Below, in pieces: positions 1 to 6,511 of a DNA stretch of 64,000 bases. The DNA lies in assembly GCA_016432725.1 (NCBI GenBank), contig JACJDG010000003.1:4526001-4590000 (forward strand), given 5' to 3'. This DNA is from Streptomyces sp. DHE7-1. Lineage in GTDB: Bacteria; Actinomycetota; Actinomycetes; Streptomycetales; Streptomycetaceae. Numbering within the stretch: position 1 is the stretch's first letter; each line of letters begins with the position of its first letter. Both the position numbers and the translations under genes were made by a program. Below the pieces are notes generated by a model. That model saw nothing but the letters and a program-made list of their open reading frames with translations, made no database searches and was not told the DNA's origin.

Positions 1-29
1 TGTCACCGGTTCAAGTCCGGTCACCGCTA
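1..29 (+). tRNA. 3' end of a tRNA gene (truncated by window start)
   Basis: The window opens in the variable loop. A T arm follows with a 5-bp stem (ACCGG/CCGGT) and loop TTCAAGT, then a 7-nt acceptor 3' strand CACCGCT and discriminator A. No CCA is encoded. The anticodon is outside the window, so the isotype cannot be read. A tRNA-Met or tRNA-Thr is common just before rpmG in actinomycetes, but that is inference only. Confidence 0.75.
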
Positions 30-34
30 CTGAC

Positions 35-72
35 AGTAGCCGATTGCGGGGTCGGTCCTTCGATCGGCTACT
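35..72 (+). terminator. Hairpin between tRNA and rpmG
   Basis: Perfect 10-bp inverted repeat AGTAGCCGAT / ATCGGCTACT with an 18-nt loop, 6 nt after the tRNA. It probably ends or processes the tRNA transcript. A T-rich but broken tail (CTTGCTTGCG) follows. Confidence 0.5.
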
Positions 73-119
73 CTTGCTTGCGTTGAAATAGTCCATCCGT
101 TCGTCTTAGGAGCACTCAC

Positions 120-284
120 GTGGCTGCCACCGACGTCCGCCCGAAGATCACGCTGGCCTGCGTGGAGTGCAAGGAGCGGAACTACATCACCAAGAAGAAC
201 CGGCGTAACAACCCGGATCGCCTTGAGATGAAGAAGCACTGCCCGCGTTGCAACGCGCACACCGCGCACCGCGAAACGCGATAA
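120..284 (+). CDS. rpmG: 50S ribosomal protein L33, zinc-binding form
   Basis: The 54-residue product is a large-subunit ribosomal protein of usual L33 length. Two CxxC pairs (Cys14/Cys17 and Cys41/Cys44) form a zinc ribbon, so this is the zinc-containing (C+) paralogue and not the Cys-free form that Zur-controlled operons usually encode. The start is GTG, with a TAGGAGCAC ribosome-binding site about 7 nt upstream. It is followed by a strong hairpin and then the MaoC-like pair, the order seen in actinobacteria (rpmG, hadA, hadB, secE, nusG). Confidence 0.96.
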   Translation: MAATDVRPKITLACVECKERNYITKKNRRNNPDRLEMKKHCPRCNAHTAHRETR

Positions 285-295
285 ATCAGGCTCGT

Positions 296-334
296 ACGTG
301 AGGCCGCCCCGCAAGCTGGGGGGCGGCCTCACGT
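296..334 (+). terminator. Terminator after rpmG
   Basis: Long hairpin with arms ACGTGAGGCCGCCCC and GGGGCGGCCTCACGT and a short loop, 11 nt after the rpmG stop. A short CGTTTC tail follows. Confidence 0.75.
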
Positions 335-391
335 CGTTTCACCGGCTGCTGAGACCAGACACGCTGCTTGAGACCAGGAGGTGCCGGGCCA

Positions 392-843
392 ATGGCGCTC
401 GACCAGTCCTTCGTGGGGCGGACCTACCCCCCACCCCGCCCTACGAGGTGGGCCGGGAGAAGATCCGCGAGTTCGCCGAGGCGGTCGGGGAGACCAACCC
501 GGCGTACACGGACCCGGAGGCCGCCAAGGCGTTCGGTCACCCGGACGTGATTGCCCCGCCGACCTTCGTGTTCTCCATCACCTTCCGGGCCGCCGGACAG
601 GTCATCGAGGACCCGCAGCTCGGGCTCGACTACAGCCGGGTGGTGCACGGCGACCAGAAGTTCGCGTACGTCCGCCCGGTGCGGGCCGGCGACTGGCTCA
701 CGGTGACGTCCACCATCGAGGGCATCAAGTCGCTCGCGGGCAACGACATCCTGGACATCCGCGGCGAGGTGCACGACGAGGCCGGCGAGCACGTGGTGAC
801 CGCCTGGACCAAGCTCGTGGCCCGTGCGGCCGGGGAGGCGTGA
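392..843 (+). CDS. MaoC-family (HadA-like) dehydratase subunit, frame broken once
   Basis: The reconstructed product is about 150 residues of the FAS1/HadA-like N-terminal MaoC hot-dog type. It starts MALDQSFVGRTYPP and continues YEVGREKIREFAEAVGE and DPEAAKAFGHPDVIAPPTF. In mycobacteria the orthologous HadA is the substrate-binding half of a (3R)-hydroxyacyl-ACP dehydratase and pairs with catalytic HadB; the next gene here is HadB-like. The ATG has an AGGAGGTG site upstream. The frame is lost because one C is missing from the run at 427-432; downstream the protein reads cleanly to TGA 841-843. This is likely an assembly error. The exact substrate in Streptomyces is not shown by the sequence. 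Confidence 0.82.
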
Positions 844-850
844 GAAACCG

Positions 851-1279
851 ATGACGGCGAAGATCGCGTACGACGACGTCGAGGTCGGCACCGAACTGCC
901 GGCCCAGACCTTCCCCGTGACCCGCGCCACCCTGGTGCGGTACGCGGGCGCCTCCGGGGACTTCAACCCGATCCACTGGAACGAGAAGTTCGCCAAGGAG
1001 GTGGGCCTGCCGGACGTCATCGCGCACGGCATGTTCACCATGGCCGAGGCGATCCGCGTGGTCACCGACTGGGCCGGTGACCCGGGCGCGGTCGTGGAGT
1101 ACGGTGTCCGCTTCACCAAACCGGTCGTCGTGCCGAACGACGACGAGGGTGCGGTGATCGAGGTCGGCGCCAAGGTCGCTGCCAAGCTCGACGACCGGAC
1201 GGTGCGGGTGGACCTCACGGCGACCAGCGGCGGCCAGAAGGTGCTGGGCATGTCCCGGGCGGTCGTGCGGCTGGCCTGA
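851..1279 (+). CDS. MaoC-family (HadB-like) (3R)-hydroxyacyl dehydratase
   Basis: The 142-residue hot-dog protein carries the complete hydratase-2 signature YAGASGDFNPIHWNEKFA around residues 31-48, with the catalytic Asp and His (D-x4-H). It begins 7 nt after the stop of the HadA-like gene, so the two are almost certainly co-translated as a heterodimer that dehydrates 3-hydroxyacyl thioesters. The ATG at 851 was chosen because upstream in-frame codons overlap the previous gene. The mycobacterial HadB counterpart lies in the same rpmG-secE neighbourhood. Confidence 0.9.
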   Translation: MTAKIAYDDVEVGTELPAQTFPVTRATLVRYAGASGDFNPIHWNEKFAKEVGLPDVIAHGMFTMAEAIRVVTDWAGDPGAVVEYGVRFTKPVVVPNDDEGAVIEVGAKVAAKLDDRTVRVDLTATSGGQKVLGMSRAVVRLA

Positions 1280-1301
1280 GGGCTTCGGCTGTCGGATTCA
1301 G

Positions 1302-1325
1302 GGGCGTCCACCTTGGTGGGCGCCC
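1302..1325 (+). terminator. Terminator after the MaoC pair
   Basis: Inverted repeat GGGCGTCCAC-CTTG-GTGGGCGCCC (one mismatch) about 22 nt after the stop, followed by TTCGC. Confidence 0.55.
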
Positions 1326-1365
1326 TTCGCCGCACCCGGGCCCGGCCTACCCGCCCCGGGCTCCC

Positions 1366-1395
1366 TTGACGTAGTTAGTAATTGAGCACTAACTT
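1366..1395 (+). promoter_or_regulatory. tetR promoter overlapped by a palindromic operator
   Basis: A -35 TTGACG (1366-1371) and -10 TAACTT (1390-1395) are 18 bp apart and place the transcript start at or next to the ATG at 1402. There is no ribosome-binding site, so the mRNA is probably leaderless. A perfect 7-bp-arm palindrome AGTTAGT-N8-ACTAACT (1373-1394) fills the spacer and -10. Binding by the TetR product would block its own promoter. Confidence 0.7.
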
Positions 1396-1401
1396 CGTCT
1401 C

Positions 1402-1970
1402 ATGCCCAGGATGAGTGCTGAAGAGCGACGCGAGAGTGTCATTCGCGCGGCGATCTCCGAGTTCGCGCGGAAGGGGTACTACGGCACCTCCACCGAGGCG
1501 ATCGCCAAGCGGGTGGGAGTCTCGCAGCCGTACCTCTTCCGGCTCTTCGAGGGCAAGAAGGCGATCTTCGTCGCCGCGTCGCTGCGGTGCGTGGAGGACA
1601 TCTGCAAGGTCTTCGGGGAGGCGGCCGAGGGGCTGGAGGGCGAGGAGGCCCTGCACGCCATGGCCGACGCCTACGTGCGCCTGATCACGGAGCAGCCCGA
1701 GAAGCTCCAGATGCAGATGCAGACGTACATCACGGTGGCCGCCGCGGAGGCGGAGGGGAGCACGGGTTCGGGGAGGCCGTACGGGCCGCCTGGATGCGGC
1801 TCTGGGACACCGTGCACCTCCCGCTCGGCGCGGACGACGGCGAGACCACGACCTTCATGGCGTACGGGATGCTCATCAACACCCTCGCTGCCATGGGGTT
1901 CCCGCCCGGGCACCGGGTCTGGCAGTCGATGTACCCGTCGTCCGGGATCACCGGGCGGCTCCAGCACTAG
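1402..1970 (+). CDS. TetR-family transcriptional repressor, frame broken once
   Basis: The reconstructed product is about 189 residues. Residues 8-55 are a canonical TetR helix-turn-helix domain (RESVIRAAISEFARKGYYGT, then EAIAKRVGVSQPYLFRLFEGKK). The C-terminal part, unique to each family, would bind the inducer and dimerise. One G is missing from the run at 1755-1758; after that the second frame continues (EHGFGEAVRAAWMRLWDTVH) to TAG 1968-1970. The gene lies 100 bp before an MFS exporter, and both have the same palindrome in front, so the likely role is local, ligand-relieved repression of itself and the exporter. The ligand is unknown. Confidence 0.85.
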
Positions 1971-1979
1971 GCGGGACGG

Positions 1980-2010
1980 GAGGCGGAACTCCCGGAATTC
2001 CCGCCTCTTT
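1980..2010 (+). terminator. Weak terminator after tetR
   Basis: Stem GAGGCGG/CCGCCTC with a loop of about 14 nt, followed by TTTCC. It lies between tetR and the second operator. Confidence 0.45.
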
Positions 2011-2024
2011 CCTGGGCGCAGAAG

Positions 2025-2042
2025 TTAGTCAGTAATTACTAA
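2025..2042 (+). promoter_or_regulatory. Second TetR-type operator, upstream of MFS gene
   Basis: TTAGT-N8-ACTAA has the same half-sites and spacing as the tetR operator core, and also shares AATTACTAA with its reverse complement. It lies 29 nt before the MFS start codon, where binding would cover the exporter promoter. Confidence 0.65.
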
Positions 2043-2071
2043 TCAGGGCTGGAACACCCTCTGGGGGAGAG

Positions 2072-3508
2072 ATGTCACAGCAGAAAGCACGTCGCGGGGG
2101 CGCCGCCTGGGCCCTCGTCATCACCAGCGTCGCCGGGTTCATGGCGGCACTCGACAACCTCGTCGTCACCACCGCCCTGCCCTCCATCCGCGAGGACCTC
2201 GGCGGCGCGCTGGACGACCTGGAATGGACCGTCAGCGCCTACACGCTCACCTTCGCCGTCCTGCTGATGACCGGTGCCGCGCTCGGCGACCGCTTCGGGC
2301 GCCGCCGGCTCTTCCTCGCCGGCCTCACCGTCTTCACCGGCGCCTCCGCCGCCGCGGCCATGGCTCCCGGCATCGGCTCCCTCATCGCCGCCCGGGCCGT
2401 CCAGGGCGTCGGCGCGGCCGTGCTGATGCCGCTCACGCTCACCCTGCTCACCGCCGCCGTGCCCGCCGCCAAGCGCGGGATGGCGTACGGCATCTGGGGC
2501 GCCGTCAACGGTCTCGCGGTCGCCTCCGGACCGCTCATCGGGGGCAGCCTCACCGAACACATCTCCTGGCACTGGATCTTCTGGCTGAACGTCCCGCTCG
2601 GCGTGGTCCTGCTGCCGCTCGCCCGGCTGCGCCTCGCCGAGTCGTACGGCACCGGCGCCCGGCTCGACCTGCCCGGCACCCTGCTCGCCAGCGGCGGCCT
2701 GTTCGGAATCGTCTACGGCCTGGTCCGGGGACCCGCCGACGGCTGGACCGGCTCCCTGGTGCTGACCGCGCTGTTCGGCGGGAGCGCGCTGCTGGTGGGC
2801 TTCGTCCTCTACAGCACCCGCGCCGCCGCTCCGATGCTCCCGATGCGGCTGTTCCGCTCCCGCGCCTTCTCCGGGATCAACGCGGCCAGCCTGCTGATGT
2901 TCGTCGGCATGTTCGGCTCGATCTTCCTGCTGAGCCAGTACATGCAGGGCGTCCTCGGCTACTCGCCCACCGAGGCGGGGCTGCGGATGCTGCCGTGGAC
3001 CGGCATGCCCATGCTCGTGGCGCCCGTGGCGGGCATCCTCTCCGACCGCGTCGGCGGCCGCCCGGTCGTCGCCACCGGGCTGTTCCTGCAGGCGGTGGGC
3101 CTCGGCTACCTGGCCTCCGTGGTCTCCGCCGACGTCACCTACGCGGCCCAGCTGCCCGGTCTGGTGATCAGCGGCATCGGCATGGCCCTGTACTTCGCCC
3201 CGGCCGCCAACCTGGTGATGTCCAGCGTCCGCCCGCAGGAGCAGGGCATCGCCTCCGGCGCCAACAACGCGCTGCGCGAGGTGGGCGGCGCGCTCGGCAT
3301 CGCCATCATGTCGTCGATCTTCGCCGCCCAGGGCGGCTACGCCAGCGCCCAGAACTTCGTGGACGGTCTGCGGCCCGCCCTCGTCACCGGCGCCGGGGTG
3401 GTGGCCCTCGCCGCCCTGGCCGCCCTGCTCGTCCCGGGTCGCCGGCGCGCACCCGGCACCGGGCCCGCCCAGGAGACCGCACCGGCGGCCGAGGCACTCT
3501 CCGTCTGA
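2072..3508 (+). CDS. MFS multidrug exporter, DHA2 (EmrB/QacA, 14-TM) family
   Basis: The 478-residue integral membrane protein begins with a helix containing the DHA2 signature LDNLVVTTALPSIREDLG (about residues 27-45). Motif A-type GDRFGRRRLFLAG follows at about 72-84, and the motif C region MAYGIWGAVNGLAVASGPLI near 140. Length and hydrophobic pattern fit 14 transmembrane segments and drug:proton antiport at the cytoplasmic membrane. The ATG has a GGGGGAGAG site. It is probably controlled by the adjacent TetR through the operator at 2025-2042. The substrate cannot be told from sequence. Confidence 0.9.
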   Translation: MSQQKARRGGAAWALVITSVAGFMAALDNLVVTTALPSIREDLGGALDDLEWTVSAYTLTFAVLLMTGAALGDRFGRRRLFLAGLTVFTGASAAAAMAPGIGSLIAARAVQGVGAAVLMPLTLTLLTAAVPAAKRGMAYGIWGAVNGLAVASGPLIGGSLTEHISWHWIFWLNVPLGVVLLPLARLRLAESYGTGARLDLPGTLLASGGLFGIVYGLVRGPADGWTGSLVLTALFGGSALLVGFVLYSTRAAAPMLPMRLFRSRAFSGINAASLLMFVGMFGSIFLLSQYMQGVLGYSPTEAGLRMLPWTGMPMLVAPVAGILSDRVGGRPVVATGLFLQAVGLGYLASVVSADVTYAAQLPGLVISGIGMALYFAPAANLVMSSVRPQEQGIASGANNALREVGGALGIAIMSSIFAAQGGYASAQNFVDGLRPALVTGAGVVALAALAALLVPGRRRAPGTGPAQETAPAAEALSV

Positions 3509-3523
3509 CACCCGACGGCACCC

Positions 3524-3561
3524 GCACGCGCGCGTGGCCCCGAGAGGCCACGCGCGCGTGC
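3524..3561 (+). terminator. Strong terminator after the MFS gene
   Basis: Perfect 16-bp stem GCACGCGCGCGTGGCC / GGCCACGCGCGCGTGC with a 6-nt loop, 15 nt after the stop. There is no T tract, as often in Streptomyces. Confidence 0.8.
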
Positions 3562-3581
3562 GCCGTTACGCGCGGCGTGAC

Positions 3582-3761
3582 CGTGTCAGCCGGCCGTCAG
3601 AGCGGGGTCAGCGGGGTCTGGCACCGTAGTGCTTGTGAACGGCGCGGGGGACCGGGCCGGGAGCGAGGAGAGGTGCCCGGAGTGGTTTATCGGGGACCGA
3701 GAGCATGTCTTGAGGTCGGATCCCTCGGGGTCCGCGCAGGTTCGAATCCTGCCCTCTCCGC
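3582..3761 (+). repeat. 180-bp direct repeat, copy 1
   Basis: Aligns without gaps to 3851-4030 (offset 269 bp) with only two differences (A3601/G3870 and T3617/C3886). Each copy consists of about 85 bp of upstream sequence plus the tRNA-like sequence, so promoter and RNA appear to have been duplicated together. Confidence 0.95.
3667..3760 (+). ncRNA. tRNA-like RNA (Ser/Leu-type cloverleaf, abnormal anticodon arm), copy 1
   Basis: This 94-nt element has a perfect 7-bp acceptor stem (GGAGAGG/CCTCTCC), discriminator G, and a D arm CCCG/CGGG around GAGTGGTTTAT. It also has a CCC/GGGG variable hairpin and a perfect T arm GCAGG-TTCGAAT-CCTGC, as in type II tRNAs. The anticodon arm is not canonical: only CCGA/TCGG closes it, leaving a 15-nt loop GAGCATGTCTTGAGG. 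If CTTGAGG were the loop it would read UGA (serine) but with an 8-nt insertion 5' of it. No CCA is encoded. It could be a divergent tRNA-Ser, a non-decoding tRNA-like RNA, or a decayed gene; exact duplication argues against decay. Confidence 0.6.
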
Positions 3762-3782
3762 TTGGCGGTGCGAGTGTCGTCC

Positions 3783-3824
3783 GGGCGCGCGCGTGTGGGT
3801 CTTTCGAGGCCTGTGCGCGCGCTT
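3783..3824 (+). terminator. Hairpin between the two tRNA-like copies
   Basis: A run of alternating GC (GCGCGCGCG) pairs with a matching run about 20 nt downstream and is followed by TTTCG. It is the only evident stem in the 89-bp spacer, and it would end the transcript of copy 1. Confidence 0.4.
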
Positions 3825-3850
3825 TCGTGTTGTGCGGTGTGTGGTGTGGT

Positions 3851-4030
3851 CGTGTCAGCCGGCCGTCAGGGCGGGGTCAGCGGGGCCTGGCACCGTAGTG
3901 CTTGTGAACGGCGCGGGGGACCGGGCCGGGAGCGAGGAGAGGTGCCCGGAGTGGTTTATCGGGGACCGAGAGCATGTCTTGAGGTCGGATCCCTCGGGGT
4001 CCGCGCAGGTTCGAATCCTGCCCTCTCCGC
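3851..4030 (+). repeat. 180-bp direct repeat, copy 2
   Basis: Partner of 3582-3761, about 99% identical. The repeat ends one base after the tRNA-like discriminator, so the unit boundary matches the RNA 3' end. Confidence 0.95.
3936..4029 (+). ncRNA. tRNA-like RNA, copy 2
   Basis: Identical over all 94 nt to copy 1; both sequence differences lie upstream of the RNA. It has the same acceptor, D, variable and T arms and the same enlarged anticodon arm. It lies 56 bp before murB. Confidence 0.6.
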
Positions 4031-4038
4031 CCATGGCA

Positions 4039-4065
4039 ACGCCGGCGCCGCCTGGCCGCCGGCGT
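4039..4065 (+). terminator. Hairpin after tRNA-like copy 2
   Basis: Perfect 9-bp stem ACGCCGGCG/CGCCGGCGT with a 9-nt loop, 10 nt after the tRNA-like 3' end and before the murB start. It would separate the RNA transcript from murB. Confidence 0.6.
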
Positions 4066-4085
4066 CGTCTCGTAGTCTTGGGCCC

Positions 4086-5141
4086 GTGCAGGAACTCCAC
4101 GACGCCCCCCTCGCCCCGCTGACCACCTTCCGGCTGGGCGGCCCCGCGGCCCGGCTGGTCACCGCCACCACCGACGCCGAGGTGATCGACGCCGTCCGCC
4201 GCGCCGACGACACCGGCACGCCGCTGCTGATCATCGGCGGCGGGTCCAACCTGGTCATCGGCGACAAGGGCTTCGACGGCACCGCCCTGCGCATCGCCAC
4301 GCGCGGCGTCGAGCTGCGCGGCACCACGCTGGAGCTGGCGGCCGGCGAGGTCTGGACGGACGCCGTCGCCCGCAGCGTCGAGGCCGGGCTCGCCGGGATC
4401 GAGTGCCTGGCCGGGATTCCGGGCTCCGCGGGCGCCACCCCGATCCAGAACGTGGGCGCCTACGGCCAGGAGGTCTCCGCGACGGTCACCGAGGTGATCG
4501 CCTACGACCGCCGGGCCGGCGAGACGGTCACGCTGACGAACGACGAATGCGCCTTCTCCTACCGGCACAGCCGCTTCAAGGCGGACCCCGAGCGCTACGT
4601 CGTGCTGCGGGTCCGCTTTCGGCTGGAGGACGCGGGCGGCCTGTCGGCGCCCGTCAAGTACGCCGAGGCGGCCCGCGCGCTCGGTGTCGAACCGGGCGAC
4701 AGGGTGCCGCTCGCCGCCGCCCGCGAGACCGTGCTGAAGCTGCGCGCCGGGAAGGGCATGGTGCTCGACCCCGAGGACCACGACACCTGGTCCGCCGGAT
4801 CCTTCTTCACCAACCCGATCCTCACCGACGAGCAGTTCGCCGCGTTCCACGCGCGCGTGCGGGAACGGCTGGGCGAGGGCGCCGAGCCGCCCGCGTACCC
4901 GGCCGGGGAGGGCCGCACCAAGACCTCGGCGGCCTGGCTGATCGACAAGGCCGGCTTCACCAAGGGCTACGGCACCGGGCCCGCCCGCATCTCCACCAAG
5001 CACACGCTCGCCCTGACCAACCGGGGCGGCGCCACCACCGAGGACCTGCTGGCCCTGGCCCGCGAGGTCGTCGCCGGGGTCCGCGAGGCCTTCGGGGTCA
5101 CCCTGGTCAACGAACCCGTGACCGTCGGCGTGAGCCTGTGA
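4086..5141 (+). CDS. murB: UDP-N-acetylenolpyruvoylglucosamine reductase
   Basis: The 351-residue flavoenzyme reduces UDP-GlcNAc-enolpyruvate to UDP-MurNAc with NADPH in the cytoplasm, the second committed step of peptidoglycan precursor synthesis. FAD-binding motif GGGSNLVIGD is near residue 51 and GIPGSAGATPIQNVGAYGQE near 116. Other family motifs are SYRHSRFK, the catalytic-serine motif AGSFFTNP and the C-terminal glutamate in LVNEPVTVG. GTG 4086 was chosen as start because the protein homology begins there. A -10-like TAGTCT at 4073-4078 puts the transcript start on this codon, with no ribosome-binding site, so a leaderless mRNA is likely. Confidence 0.93.
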   Translation: MQELHDAPLAPLTTFRLGGPAARLVTATTDAEVIDAVRRADDTGTPLLIIGGGSNLVIGDKGFDGTALRIATRGVELRGTTLELAAGEVWTDAVARSVEAGLAGIECLAGIPGSAGATPIQNVGAYGQEVSATVTEVIAYDRRAGETVTLTNDECAFSYRHSRFKADPERYVVLRVRFRLEDAGGLSAPVKYAEAARALGVEPGDRVPLAAARETVLKLRAGKGMVLDPEDHDTWSAGSFFTNPILTDEQFAAFHARVRERLGEGAEPPAYPAGEGRTKTSAAWLIDKAGFTKGYGTGPARISTKHTLALTNRGGATTEDLLALAREVVAGVREAFGVTLVNEPVTVGVSL

Positions 5142-5347
5142 GGGCATGAGACCGACGCTGCGCGAGTTCCGGCCCGGACGGGTCGGTACCAGCGCCGCGT
5201 CGTCCAGCCCTGGCCGCCCCCGCGGCACACCTCGCAAGGGCGGAGCCGCCCTCAGGGACTGCCTCTGGGGCCCGGCGGGCGAGCCGGGCGACCCGCGCGG
5301 CCCCGAGGTGCTGATCCGCTTCCGGGGCTTTCCGCCGTGGGCGGCCT

Positions 5348-6387
5348 TCAGGCGGCCGGGCCGGTCAGCCAGTCGTCCACACCGGACAGCAGCCGGGCCC
5401 TGACGTCGTCCGGCGCGGCCGAACCGCGGATCGACTGGCGGGCCAGCTCGGCGAGTTCGGCGTCCGTGAAGCCGTGGTGCTCGCGGGCGATGACGTACTG
5501 GGCGGCGAGGCGGGAACCGAAGAGCAGCGGGTCGTCGGCGCCCAGGGCCAGTGGGACGCCCGCCTCGAAGAGGGTCCGCAGGGGGACGTCCTCGGGCTTC
5601 TCGTAGACGCCGAGCGCGACGTTCGAGGCCGGGCACACCTCGCAGGTGACGCCCCGGTCCGCCAGCCGCTTCAGCAGCCTCGGATCCTCCGCGGCGCGCA
5701 CGCCGTGCCCGATCCGCGAGGCGTGCAGGTCGTCCAGGCAGTCGCGCACCGACGCCGGGCCGGTCAGCTCGCCGCCGTGCGGGGCCGCCAGCAGGCCGCC
5801 CTCGCGGGCGATGTGGAAGGCACGGTCGAAGTCCCGCGCCATCCCGCGCCGCTCGTCGTTCGAGAGCCCGAAGCCGACCACGCCCCGGTCGGCGTACCGC
5901 ACCGCGAGCCGGGCCAGGGTGCGGGCGTCCAGGGGTGCTTCATGCGGTTCGCCGCGACCAGCACCCGCATGCCGAGCCCGGTCTCCCGGGACGTCGTCTC
6001 GACCGCGTCCAGGATGATCTCCAGGGCCGGGATCAGACCGCCCAGCATGGGCGCGTACGAGGTGGGGTCCACCTGGATCTCCAGCCAGCCCGAACCGTCG
6101 CGCACGTCCTCCTCCGCGGCCTCCCGGACCAGCCGCCGGATGTCCTCCGGCTCTCTCAGGCAGGAGCGCGCCGCGTCGTACAGCCGCTGGAAGCGGAACC
6201 ATCCCCGCTCGTCCGTGGCCCGCAGCCGCGGCGGTTCCCCGCTGGTCAGGGCGTCCGTCAGGGCCTCGGGCAGGCGTACGCCGTACTTGTCGGCCAGTTC
6301 CAGGACGGTCGTCGGCCGCATCGAACCGGTGAAGTGCAGGTGCAGATGGGCCTTCGGCAGTTCGGAGAGATCACGTACATGCTCCAT
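5348..6387 (-). CDS. add: Adenosine deaminase, frame broken once
   Basis: The reconstructed product is about 346 residues. It deaminates adenosine or deoxyadenosine to inosine in purine salvage. Metal-site motif HLHLHFTGSM (HxH) is at residues 14-23, substrate and zinc motif HGGE lies mid-protein, CEVCPASN follows, and ADDPLLFGS replaces the usual TDDP. The ATG at 6387 has a weak GGATCTGGGA site. One base is missing in the G run at 5932-5935 (coding-strand CCCC, within MKHPLDARTL). The gene is on the minus strand downstream of aspC but separated by a hairpin, so it may be transcribed alone. Confidence 0.88.
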
Positions 6388-6457
6388 TCCCAGATCCTGC
6401 CGCACGTCACCGCCGTCCCGGTAGCCGTTTCCCCCTACGTGCTCTTGCTCGCACACA

Positions 6458-6495
6458 GAAGCGGGCCGTATCCCCGGAGGGAGACGGCCCGCTTC
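6458..6495 (-). terminator. Terminator between aspC and add
   Basis: Perfect 12-bp stem GAAGCGGGCCGT / ACGGCCCGCTTC with a 14-nt loop, about 17 nt beyond the aspC stop on the minus strand and before add. Confidence 0.7.
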
Positions 6496-6511
6496 GGTGC
6501 GCGTGACGCGA

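Noticed and set aside
2075..3511. 478-codon minus-strand frame opposite the MFS gene
   Set aside because: Shadow of the exporter; Gly/Ala/Asp-rich with no hydrophobic or domain pattern.
3524..3561. CRISPR or mobile-element end, given the long inverted repeat
   Set aside because: Single hairpin just after a stop codon, no repeat array, no transposase or integrase gene anywhere in the window.
3667..3760. Ordinary tRNA-Ser or tRNA-Leu
   Set aside because: No 5-bp anticodon stem with a 7-nt loop can be formed in any register, although the other arms are perfect.
5146..5403. Small plus-strand open frame after murB (MRPTLREFRPGR...)
   Set aside because: Low-complexity Arg/Pro/Gly product, no recognisable motif, and it runs into the 3' end of add on the other strand.
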